Positions 9,140-17,030 of a stretch of 31,104 bases of DNA are shown one piece after another. The stretch's first letter is position 1, and the number at the start of each line of letters is the position of its first letter. Under the pieces are notes generated by a model, which searched no databases, was not told the origin of the DNA, and saw only the letters and a list, made by a program, of their open reading frames with translations. Location of the stretch: contig MGXV01000019.1 of the NCBI GenBank assembly GCA_001801485.1, positions 1-31,104 on the forward strand, in the 5' to 3' direction. This DNA comes from Gammaproteobacteria bacterium RIFCSPHIGHO2_12_FULL_37_14. GTDB lineage: Bacteria; Pseudomonadota; Gammaproteobacteria; DSM-16500. The position numbers were made by a program, and so were the translations under genes.

Positions 9140-12100
9140 TTAGACTGCATTACGGCGATCAGCTGATTCCTTAGAAATATTTTGTATCTGACACGTACGT
9201 AAAGCGAGATTAGCTATAAGCGCTGATTCATGTAAACATAAAACACTATATAATTCATTATTATTAGTGGATAAACAAATCAATGCCTCATCAAAAGATT
9301 TCGTTTTCATATGTTCTTTTAGTTGCAATAATGCTTGAATACAGATTTCTGTTATTGCTACGCGTGAAGCTGCAAAAAATGTAATTTTTTTACCCCGCTG
9401 TTGTCGTAAGCGCGCAATTTCAATATCAATACGCCGAATTATATCTTGCGGATCCGGATTGGTATGCTGAATCTGTTGAATCATCCTACCGGTTCTACCT
9501 TCCAAGAGAAGATAAAATTTATCTTTATGCTCTTTCCTAATTATATTTAGCGATTCATCCAATGTTTGATGCTTCATCAAATTGGTTTTTAATTCCGTTA
9601 ATAACTGAATTTTACAATTTTTTGTAGATTGCAACCAGTTGGTTTTAAGTTCCATGTTTAATTGACCAATCCGATCTTCAATTAATTTTTGATGATGCTT
9701 ATCAATAGAATTCAATTCTTTTGCTGCTACTGGTTGCATAGGATGAAGAAAATCTATTACCTTTTTTCCACGAACAGAGGGTAAAATTGCATCATCGATT
9801 TCTTGAATTTGTTCCAATAATTTTTGTTCTTTTTGCAGTAAGATTTGATTAAAACCAGAATGACTAGCATATAGTTTGTCTAGGGCATTTGTTTTTTTCG
9901 CATCAGCAACCGTGTATCCCGATTGTTTCAATAAAATTCTTAATGCTATTAGCGCTTGAATGTGTTCCTCATGCTGCACTTTTCGGCTAGCGGAAAAGAA
10001 ATAATACTTTTCTGTACGTTTTTCTATTAATTGATTCAGTTTACCATCAATCTGTAATACAAGATCATCTTTAGTTGCGCCGCTGTTTTTGTATGGCTTC
10101 AGTGCTTGCCAAATTTTGCCTTGATACAAACGATACATCTGTAATCTATTATTTTTATCTTGGCCTAGTGTATCTAGCTTTTCATGAAGTTGATCACCAT
10201 TTGCTTTTTTAAGTTCACCCAATAACTCATTGTTATTTCCTTCCATTGCTAAAAGCATCTTTTGTTTTAATATTTCTTTTTCTTTCTTATTAACTGCCAC
10301 AGCTGCCATACTATTATTATTTATCTCTGTAGTTGCAGCAGTTATTTTAGACCGAATAAAATCACAAATAGCGTCAGGATGTTTTTCAGCAATCGCTTGA
10401 TTATAAATCATTGTTCGCTGATTGATAATAGATTGGAAGTAAGGATACTGCTCATCGGGATTGAAATAATAATCAGATAGCTGGTCATAAAATAACTTAA
10501 TGACTTTCTCTATAGATAACCCATTGGAAATCTCTAATTCTTTTAATTTTCCCTCTTTTAAACCAAGATCAACTTCAATATTATCTAAAAACACATAAAT
10601 ATCACGGAAGTATAAATTCAACAATTGCGCTAGTTTAAGTATTTCAATTCCGGCATTATTCCACAATGTGCTTTGAGCTTGCGGAAAACCACGAGATAGG
10701 TCCCAAACTTCTTTAAAATGATTTACCACAAATTCCATGGTTTTTAAATTACTAAGCGGATGAATTCTATCAGAACTTTCAGCTTGCCAAGCAGATAATA
10801 ACTCCAAAAAATATCCAATTAGTTTATGAACACGTTGTTTGAGTGTGTCATCCTGTATATCTTGATTTAATACATTCACTAATTTTTTTAATTTATCTTT
10901 ACTATCTTCGGCTGATTGGGCGAGATCTTTGCTATCAATCAAACTAATAAAAGCATCTTTTTCTTTTTCATTATTCATTTTCTCAGTGGCAGGTTTGATT
11001 GCATCTGAGAATACTTGTTTAAGAGCATCCGTTGAAAAAAAAGGTCGAATTGAATCGAACTGCCGCTTGAGTGATGTTTTAAGATGATTTGCTTGTTCGT
11101 AGGTGTCGCCTATCAGAATTCCAAGCTGGGTCGCATAGTCTTCAGGTGAAGTTGCTTTAATTTGTTGCAAATCAATTACGTCGCCTATTGCTTTAATTTG
11201 TTGTAGATTATTTACTTCACCTTGTGCTTGAATAGTTTTTAATTTCGCAGCCATCTTTTCTAAAGCAGATAGGCTATTAGCAATATGTAAAGTAACAGGA
11301 CCTTTTGTCTCAGCATTCACTAGTCCATTAAAACATAGCTCATAAATTTTCGGGTCGAAATAATCTGTAAAAAAATTCTTAGAACTTTTTATAAAACTAT
11401 CTAAACCTTCCAAAAATGTGTCGCCAGACTGGTTTTCACTTTCCTGATGGTCACTCTTCGTTAATTTGGCAATCAAATCATTGCCGCTTTTTATAATTAC
11501 ATCCATATTAAATGGAGGAATATCACTTGCAGCCCCAATACCAGGATAATCATGCGTTAATTCTTTAATGCGCTCATTCAAGCACTCTAATTGCAACGCA
11601 TCACTAGCGACCAGCGGTTGATTTTGTTGTATTCCTGCCACTTTCTTATCTAATTCCATCTTCAAGAATTTTCTATTGTTTAATAATGCTCGATTAACCT
11701 CATTTTCATCCCACTGATAGCCAGCTGATTCCATACACTGGCTGTATATTCCATTAAAATTCTTATATAATTTTTCTAGCGATTGATTGCCAAATAATTG
11801 CAGCGAGAGGGATGCCAAATATCCTTCCTTTATAAATAATTGAATTTCAAATTTATCTAACGCTACAAATAATTGCTTCAATAAATCATTGATTGCCCGC
11901 ATGCTCAGTAGCAGTAAATTTTTCTCAATCAGAGATAAGCCAGCAAATGTGTCAAGATTGGTATATTTTTTATTAAATTCCTCTAATTGACTTGTCAGTT
12001 TTGCAATCACCTCTTTTCCAATTTGATCCGACAAAAAATCTATGCATTTGGTTTGCAAGCTTTTTTTAGGTTGATTCTCTTGATTGTCTTGGCGTAGAAA

Positions 12101-13861
12101 AATATACTTCAAGCCAAGCATAGAAGTAAGCTTTCCAATGAACGGATCGCTTTTTAGTAATTGAATGGCTTGAACTAATTTAATTATTTCCACTATACCG
12201 GAATTTGTCATATCCATTGTTTTTCGAAAATTTTCTTCGGGCGTCGTTAATGCGCCAGGCGAAGATACAAATTGAGTTTGCAATGCTTTTAACACTCCTA
12301 TTGCATTCCTAGAAGTATTAATACTGTTTTGCCAATTTGTGTGAACTTTTTTATCAAGAATTCGATTTAATTGTTGCTCGCAGTTGGTAATGATGCTTTC
12401 AAGCGAATCAAAATTAATACCAGGACGATAATTGCCATTCATATTAATTTTATTTTCACCAAAAATAATTTTAATTAGATCTTGAATAGACTTTGTAGTG
12501 GTCGACAATTTTAATAAGATATCATTAATGATAAGCTCTGCCTGCTGAACCACCTGATCATTCGGAGGAATTGGATTAATATTGTCATCTTGAGGATTAA
12601 TTATATTTTGATCAGGAAGACGTCGTTTAAGAGTGTCAATACGCGCCGTCAAACCAATGCACATATTCTTTATTTTTAAATTTTTTTCATCATTTTCATG
12701 ATAAAGAGCGTAAATTCCCTTAAATTTATTTTGTAACTCTCCTGGAGTGGTAACCATCAGGGTTGCGCTTACCAATTTAATAGCTGACTCAAAAGATAAA
12801 GCAGACTGTAATTTTTTCTTTAAATCATTCAGAATACGAAGCTTCTCATTTTCTTGATTTTTTTGTTTTTTGTCAGTCATTTTTAAAAGACCGTTTTGCA
12901 CTTCAGTAATTTCTTCACTAAGAATTGCAATGCCTTTTTCATTTATGTCAGAAAAAAGAGACCGTTTTTTCTCTTCCAGTGATAGCATGCCTTGCATTTG
13001 TTGCAATATATCCTGCCTATTTTTTCTGGCTGATAAAACATAAGGATAGGCTTCGATATGACCTGTAGAATATCCCGCCAGTTGCATTAGCTGATTATAA
13101 ATAAGATCAAATTTTTGATTAAAATCTCGTAAGGATTGCGATGAATCATTTTTTACGATGATAGGTTCATTTGAAAGCTCGCCAACTTTAATCGATAAAT
13201 TAATTTCAACTTTATCTAAAAACAAATGCGCTTCTCTGAAAGCTCGATTGATTTGCCCAGCAACAATTAAAACTGCATCCTTTTCTACCTGCGTTAATTT
13301 CTTAAATGCCTCTGGATCCAAAACCAATGATTCAATTCGTCTATATTCTTCATAAAGATGTTTAGGAATTAATCTTTTTACACAATCCATAAAAAAATTA
13401 TAAGCAGAGAGACGCATATTATCGATGCCTGGTGGAACAATTAAACCTAGAGTCAAATCTAGATCTAAGCGATCAAATGCGCGCATCAGATGAAGCAATT
13501 GACCTATCAAGTGGCTGGATAGTTTCGCAAGAGTAGGAATATGCTTTTGATTAGAAAATTCTGTACTTAATTGATTGATAATACTTACAGTTTTTTCTAG
13601 TTCTAGAAAAAATTTAGTCCAAGGATTTTCTAAATTATTCGAAGTAGCTGGTTCACCGAGCGTTGCATATTTTTTTTTGAGCTTGTCAATGAGGCTGGTT
13701 ATTCTTGCATAGTACTCCGCCCACTTAGGTAGGATATTTTCAAATTCAACAGAAATTTCAGAAAAAAGCTGAGTAATTTCCTTATAACTAGTGTATACGC
13801 TTAACCAACCCTGTTTCTCGGCTTCATGTTCTGCTCCCTTTGAATTATTATTACCAAACAT
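9140..13861 (-). CDS. Giant coiled-coil repeat protein of unknown function
   Basis: A 1573-residue hydrophilic protein rich in Lys, Glu, Gln, Asn and Leu, with no signal peptide or membrane segment that I can see, and mostly helical in appearance. A degenerate module occurs three times around residues 149-290, 601-740 and 1010-1157. Its core reads FLDKVEINLSIKVGEL (214-229), ALDKFEIQLFIKEGYL (667-682) and FLDNIEVDLGLKEGKL (1091-1106). Each core is followed 25-29 residues later by SLRDFNQKFDLIYNQL, SLEKLYKNFNGIYSQC or SIEKVIKLFYDQLSDY. A second module is duplicated near the C-terminus: KRTEKYYFFSASR (1281-1293) and QRGKKITFFAASR (1488-1500), 207 residues apart. AGGG lies about nine bases before the ATG. 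I do not recognise the family. Size, composition and neighbours fit a secreted effector of Legionella/Coxiella type, but that is inference. Confidence 0.85.
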   Translation of the reverse strand: MFGNNNSKGAEHEAEKQGWLSVYTSYKEITQLFSEISVEFENILPKWAEYYARITSLIDKLKKKYATLGEPATSNNLENPWTKFFLELEKTVSIINQLSTEFSNQKHIPTLAKLSSHLIGQLLHLMRAFDRLDLDLTLGLIVPPGIDNMRLSAYNFFMDCVKRLIPKHLYEEYRRIESLVLDPEAFKKLTQVEKDAVLIVAGQINRAFREAHLFLDKVEINLSIKVGELSNEPIIVKNDSSQSLRDFNQKFDLIYNQLMQLAGYSTGHIEAYPYVLSARKNRQDILQQMQGMLSLEEKKRSLFSDINEKGIAILSEEITEVQNGLLKMTDKKQKNQENEKLRILNDLKKKLQSALSFESAIKLVSATLMVTTPGELQNKFKGIYALYHENDEKNLKIKNMCIGLTARIDTLKRRLPDQNIINPQDDNINPIPPNDQVVQQAELIINDILLKLSTTTKSIQDLIKIIFGENKINMNGNYRPGINFDSLESIITNCEQQLNRILDKKVHTNWQNSINTSRNAIGVLKALQTQFVSSPGALTTPEENFRKTMDMTNSGIVEIIKLVQAIQLLKSDPFIGKLTSMLGLKYIFLRQDNQENQPKKSLQTKCIDFLSDQIGKEVIAKLTSQLEEFNKKYTNLDTFAGLSLIEKNLLLLSMRAINDLLKQLFVALDKFEIQLFIKEGYLASLSLQLFGNQSLEKLYKNFNGIYSQCMESAGYQWDENEVNRALLNNRKFLKMELDKKVAGIQQNQPLVASDALQLECLNERIKELTHDYPGIGAASDIPPFNMDVIIKSGNDLIAKLTKSDHQESENQSGDTFLEGLDSFIKSSKNFFTDYFDPKIYELCFNGLVNAETKGPVTLHIANSLSALEKMAAKLKTIQAQGEVNNLQQIKAIGDVIDLQQIKATSPEDYATQLGILIGDTYEQANHLKTSLKRQFDSIRPFFSTDALKQVFSDAIKPATEKMNNEKEKDAFISLIDSKDLAQSAEDSKDKLKKLVNVLNQDIQDDTLKQRVHKLIGYFLELLSAWQAESSDRIHPLSNLKTMEFVVNHFKEVWDLSRGFPQAQSTLWNNAGIEILKLAQLLNLYFRDIYVFLDNIEVDLGLKEGKLKELEISNGLSIEKVIKLFYDQLSDYYFNPDEQYPYFQSIINQRTMIYNQAIAEKHPDAICDFIRSKITAATTEINNNSMAAVAVNKKEKEILKQKMLLAMEGNNNELLGELKKANGDQLHEKLDTLGQDKNNRLQMYRLYQGKIWQALKPYKNSGATKDDLVLQIDGKLNQLIEKRTEKYYFFSASRKVQHEEHIQALIALRILLKQSGYTVADAKKTNALDKLYASHSGFNQILLQKEQKLLEQIQEIDDAILPSVRGKKVIDFLHPMQPVAAKELNSIDKHHQKLIEDRIGQLNMELKTNWLQSTKNCKIQLLTELKTNLMKHQTLDESLNIIRKEHKDKFYLLLEGRTGRMIQQIQHTNPDPQDIIRRIDIEIARLRQQRGKKITFFAASRVAITEICIQALLQLKEHMKTKSFDEALICLSTNNNELYSVLCLHESALIANLALRTCQIQNISKESADRRNAV
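11154..11225. repeat. 36-base imperfect tandem duplication inside the giant gene
   Basis: Two adjacent 36-base units (11154-11189 and 11190-11225) both begin GCTTTAATTTGTTG. They encode NNLQQIKAIGD and IDLQQIKATSP near residues 884-906. The unit length keeps the frame. The copies have diverged, so the event is not recent. Confidence 0.7.
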
Positions 13862-14013
13862 ATACTTACACCCTTATGTCATTCTTAAGTAATGAATGAA
13901 TTACTTTACAGGATGAGGCTTAAATTAGTATTAATCTAGCAAGGTTTTTATCTGAATCCTCGTCCTACGAGCGATTGGCTGTAGGATGAGGATAGAATGG
14001 GTGGGCAAAAAAA
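13862..14013. other. Spacer between the two large unknown genes, with two dyads
   Basis: The spacer holds a perfect 7-base inverted repeat, AAGTAAT and ATTACTT, with a 6-base gap at 13887-13906. This lies about 26 bases before the giant gene's start and could be an operator. It also holds a 13-base-stem hairpin at 13956-13993, listed separately. The giant gene may therefore have its own promoter here, although both genes run the same way. Confidence 0.35.
13956..13993 (-). terminator. Hairpin after the membrane-protein gene
   Basis: The arm at 13956-13968 (ATCCTCGTCCTAC) pairs with the arm at 13981-13993 (GTAGGATGAGGAT) over 13 bases with one G-U pair and a 12-base loop. It lies 20 bases past the stop of the 490-codon gene. 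No U-tract follows on the minus strand, so it may be a weak or Rho-assisted terminator, or a repeat; AGGATGAGG occurs again near 13911. Confidence 0.4.
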
Positions 14014-15486
14014 CTATTGAGTATACACTGAAGCTGTTGATCTTGACTCGTCTAACTCTTCTTCTGTCAATGTTGGAGATGCATTAAGATCTGGCATGCT
14101 TTCGGAATGATTCAATTCGGATGAACTAGATTGCTGAAAGAGAGTCGACCAATTTTGTGAGGATGCACTTCCTGTAACCGGACCTGGCGGAAGTGGTTTA
14201 TCTTGTATAGAAGATGTAGATGTAGATCTAGATGAAGGCGAATTTAAGAACTTTGTATTCTCTTCTTCTGGATCTAGAAGCGGTACCTCGTGATTGGGAT
14301 CTAGAAGCGGTACCTCGTGATTGGGATCTAGAAGCGGTACCTCGTGATTGGGATCTAGCGGAGCTTTGTTATTTGTTAGCATATTTTTATTTGTTAGCAT
14401 ATCTAGAGCATCTTTAGCCTGTTCCCTTGCGTTCTGATGTTGGCGCTTTGCCCTCTCATTTGCATCCACATCGCCATCACTTGGTGGATGATAATCGGGG
14501 GAATTTTCAATTTGGCAACGCCACTTATTGCTAATCATGGAAACAAATTGATGTAGGGCATTAACGATAGTAGGTAAGCCAAACCCAACAACCATCGCCA
14601 ATCCACGAATTGCCGCTGAGCTAGATTCACCTATCGAAACGTTACCTATCGCGGTCAAAACAGGTGTGATCGTTTTTGCGATTAAACTGGCTGTGTTCGT
14701 CATCATGACTGGTAAATGGGTCGCTAAAATAGGAAGAACTTTAGCAGCAATCACTTTTGCCGCCAACGGAAATAAAACTGTATATGCCCATATACTGAAT
14801 AGAATACTGGCTCCAGCTAAAATAGGGCTAAGAAGCACTGCAGGACCAGGCCCAAACGTCTTACCAGTTTTCCAAGCAGTTTTAATATTTTCAAATGGTG
14901 AAGTAATTGTTCTGCCAAAGAAATAAGTTACTTGAGCGATTACTCCTAGAAAAACCAGAAACCCATTTAGTAAGCGCGCGCCGGGATTCCTTAATTTTTC
15001 AGTTCGCTTAGCAGCCAACTCTAATCCTTTAACAAGGAGTAAAGGCAAAAATTCAGTACCTAATTTAAGAATATTGATAGAAAATTTCAGAGGCATGCTA
15101 ATTAAATTTAATAAGATAACAACAGGCATGAATAAAATATTAATAAATTTTTTAAAGTTGGAAACATTTCCCTGCCAACCAATGAAATTCTTTGCCAGAT
15201 TTTTCGCAAGATTCTCCCACGATTGTTTTTTATTAACATCGAGCATGCGATCGAGCATGCGATTGGGTAACCCGATGAAGGTAGCAAATCGGGTAAGGGA
15301 ATGAAGGTAATAGCCCACAACCCTTACCCACTCATCATCCTTCCGCCCCACTTTGCTGTCGTTTACGATGATGTTGCGGTAAAAATACCTTTCCCCGGGG
15401 TAATGGCGTTCCCTATTTACATAGATTCCATCAACCGGATAAACTTCTTCATACACCTCCCTCAAAATATTCTTACTTACTGCCAT
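14014..15486 (-). CDS. Membrane protein with tandem repeats and acidic C-terminus, unknown function
   Basis: The 490-residue protein has three parts. Residues 1-110 are soluble, with many charged and aromatic residues. Residues 112-318 contain several hydrophobic stretches (about 112-140, 172-192, 215-250, 251-282 and 294-316), so this is a multi-pass or hairpin membrane region. Residues 320-490 are soluble, low in complexity and rich in Ser, Pro and Glu. The tail holds the nonapeptide DPNHEVPLL three times in perfect copies (378-404). It also holds PLPPGP (431-436) and, near the end, TEEELDESRS (474-483). An EExxE-like acidic block this close to the C-terminus is a known feature of Dot/Icm substrates (the E-block signal), so this is a candidate effector. 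AGAGG precedes the ATG by about seven bases. No family is recognised. Confidence 0.85.
   Translation of the reverse strand: MAVSKNILREVYEEVYPVDGIYVNRERHYPGERYFYRNIIVNDSKVGRKDDEWVRVVGYYLHSLTRFATFIGLPNRMLDRMLDVNKKQSWENLAKNLAKNFIGWQGNVSNFKKFINILFMPVVILLNLISMPLKFSINILKLGTEFLPLLLVKGLELAAKRTEKLRNPGARLLNGFLVFLGVIAQVTYFFGRTITSPFENIKTAWKTGKTFGPGPAVLLSPILAGASILFSIWAYTVLFPLAAKVIAAKVLPILATHLPVMMTNTASLIAKTITPVLTAIGNVSIGESSSAAIRGLAMVVGFGLPTIVNALHQFVSMISNKWRCQIENSPDYHPPSDGDVDANERAKRQHQNAREQAKDALDMLTNKNMLTNNKAPLDPNHEVPLLDPNHEVPLLDPNHEVPLLDPEEENTKFLNSPSSRSTSTSSIQDKPLPPGPVTGSASSQNWSTLFQQSSSSELNHSESMPDLNASPTLTEEELDESRSTASVYTQ
14270..14358. repeat. Perfect 27-base tandem repeat, three units plus a partial
   Basis: Units at 14270-14296, 14297-14323 and 14324-14350 are identical, and the first 8 bases recur at 14351-14358. 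Each unit begins GGATCTAGAAGCGGTACC. On the coding (minus) strand they give the nonapeptide DPNHEVPLL. Perfect identity points to recent slippage or ongoing copy-number change. There are no spacers, so it is not a CRISPR. Confidence 0.97.
14367..14402. repeat. 18-base tandem duplication
   Basis: Two units (14367-14384 and 14385-14402) share TTATTTGTTAGCATAT and encode MLTNKN and MLTNNK just upstream, in the protein, of the nonapeptide repeat. The unit is a multiple of three, so the frame is kept. Confidence 0.8.
15240..15263. repeat. 12-base tandem duplication
   Basis: CGAGCATGCGAT occurs twice in direct succession (15240-15251, 15252-15263). It produces the NRMLDRMLDVN stretch at residues 76-85 of the membrane protein. 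Confidence 0.8.
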
Positions 15487-15576
15487 CTCACACCTCTTTC
15501 ACGAATAGGATCAAACTTAATTTGTGGGAAATAATAATCTATCAACCTTGATAAAGCAAATTTCACTGTTTAAAAA

Positions 15577-16956
15577 TTACTTGTTTTGATGCTTCCAAGT
15601 AGTCCCTTCGGCATTATCTTCGATAATAATATCCATGGTTGCTAATTCATGACGAATTCGGTCAGCTTCTACCCAATTTTTATTTTTACGCGCTACTTGG
15701 CGCGCAGCAATCAGTGCTTCTATTTTAGCAACATCTACCTTCGTGCCTGATCGAAAAAATAATTCTGGATCCGATTGCAAAATACCCAATACACCACCTA
15801 AATAACGTAATAAGGCTCCATATTCTGCCGCTTGATTGAGATTATTCTCACGTAAACGCTGTATTTCATGCGCAAGGTCAAATAATACCGAGAGTGCTAT
15901 GGGTGTGTTAAAGTCATCCTCCATTGCTTGGATAAATTTTTTTTCAAATACGGTTTCCGTAGCATACGAAGAAGATGGTAAAAATCGTAATGCAGTATAA
16001 AAGCGTGTTAAGGCTTGACGCGATTGATTCAATATCTCATCCGTATACATTAATGGGCTACGATAATGACTAGCCAATAAAAGATAGCGTAAAGTTTCAG
16101 GTTCATGCTCACGTAGCACATCACGAATAGTAATAAAATTCCCTAACGATTTAGACATTTTTTCTTTATCAATTTGCAAAAAGCCGCCATGCACCCATAT
16201 ATTGACAAATTTTTTTCTAGTCGCCGCTTGTGACTGAGCAATTTCATTTTCATGATGAGGGAACATTAAATCGCGACCCCCTCCATGAATATCAAAATGT
16301 TCGCCCAATAAATGAATTGACATAGCAGAGCATTCTATATGCCAGCCTGGTCGGCCTTTTCCCCACGGCGAATCCCATTCTGGCTCGCCAGGTTTAGCGA
16401 GCTTCCATAAAACAAAATCTAAAGGATCGCGTTTCACATCAGAAATTTCTACTCGTGCCCCACTTTCTAATTGATCAACATTATGATGAGAAAGACAACC
16501 ATATTCGTCAAAATGACGCACATTAAAATAAACATCACCATTGCTAGCGACATAAGCATGACCATTAGAAATAATTTTTTGAATGAGACTAATCATTTGT
16601 GGAATATATTCAGTGGCACGTGGTTCATGATCAGGTGGAATTAATTGTAATGCAGCAAAATCTTCATGCATAGCTTGAATAAAGCGATCAGTAACAGCAT
16701 TCACCGCTTCCTGATGATCATTAGCACGCTTAATAATTTTGTCATCGATATCCGTAATATTGCGTACATAGGTAACATTGTAACCTCGAAAACGTAAATA
16801 TCGAATGATCACATCAGCAGAAATATAGGTGCGCGCATGACCGATATGGCAGAAATCATAAACAGTGACGCCACAAATATATACACCAACCTTGTTAGGA
16901 TGAAGCGGCTGAAAAACTTCTTTTTCACGTGTTAAAGTATTAAATATGGTTAGCAT
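15577..16956 (-). CDS. cysS: Cysteinyl-tRNA synthetase
   Basis: CysS charges tRNA-Cys with cysteine (class I synthetase). It is 459 residues long against 461 in E. coli. HIGH is at 37-40 and KMSKS at 266-270. The zinc ligands that select cysteine, Cys28, Cys209, His234 and Glu238, fall at the same numbers as in E. coli. It is the last gene of the lepA-to-cysS run, separated from gltX by 71 bases that hold a strong hairpin. Confidence 0.98.
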   Translation of the reverse strand: MLTIFNTLTREKEVFQPLHPNKVGVYICGVTVYDFCHIGHARTYISADVIIRYLRFRGYNVTYVRNITDIDDKIIKRANDHQEAVNAVTDRFIQAMHEDFAALQLIPPDHEPRATEYIPQMISLIQKIISNGHAYVASNGDVYFNVRHFDEYGCLSHHNVDQLESGARVEISDVKRDPLDFVLWKLAKPGEPEWDSPWGKGRPGWHIECSAMSIHLLGEHFDIHGGGRDLMFPHHENEIAQSQAATRKKFVNIWVHGGFLQIDKEKMSKSLGNFITIRDVLREHEPETLRYLLLASHYRSPLMYTDEILNQSRQALTRFYTALRFLPSSSYATETVFEKKFIQAMEDDFNTPIALSVLFDLAHEIQRLRENNLNQAAEYGALLRYLGGVLGILQSDPELFFRSGTKVDVAKIEALIAARQVARKNKNWVEADRIRHELATMDIIIEDNAEGTTWKHQNK

Positions 16957-16989
16957 AAATTCATAGAACGATAAATGAAATGGATATTC

Positions 16990-17030
16990 TGACTAACATT
17001 CCATTTTCATAGAAAATAGAGTGTTAGTCA
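16990..17030 (-). terminator. Strong 19-bp hairpin between gltX and cysS
   Basis: Bases 16990-17008 pair with 17012-17030 around the three-base loop ATA. Of 19 positions, 17 are Watson-Crick, one is G-U and one is mismatched. The outer part is TGACTAACA/TGTTAGTCA and the inner part ATTTTC/GAAAAT. The hairpin contains the gltX stop codon (17028-17030) and ends 34 bases before cysS starts. No U-tract follows on the minus strand, so it may act as an attenuator, a processing or RNase III site, or a 3'-end stabiliser rather than a classical terminator. Confidence 0.6.

Noticed and set aside
14270..14358. CRISPR array
   Set aside because: The 27-base units are adjacent, with no spacers, and lie inside a coding frame.
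14232..14417. Plus-strand frame with a perfect nonapeptide repeat
   Set aside because: It is the antisense reading of the 27-base array in the membrane-protein gene; any 27-base repeat gives repeats in all frames.
16957..17027. T-box riboswitch before cysS
   Set aside because: The gap is only 71 bases, lacks the T-box consensus and specifier stem, and T-boxes are a Gram-positive feature; only a simple hairpin is present.
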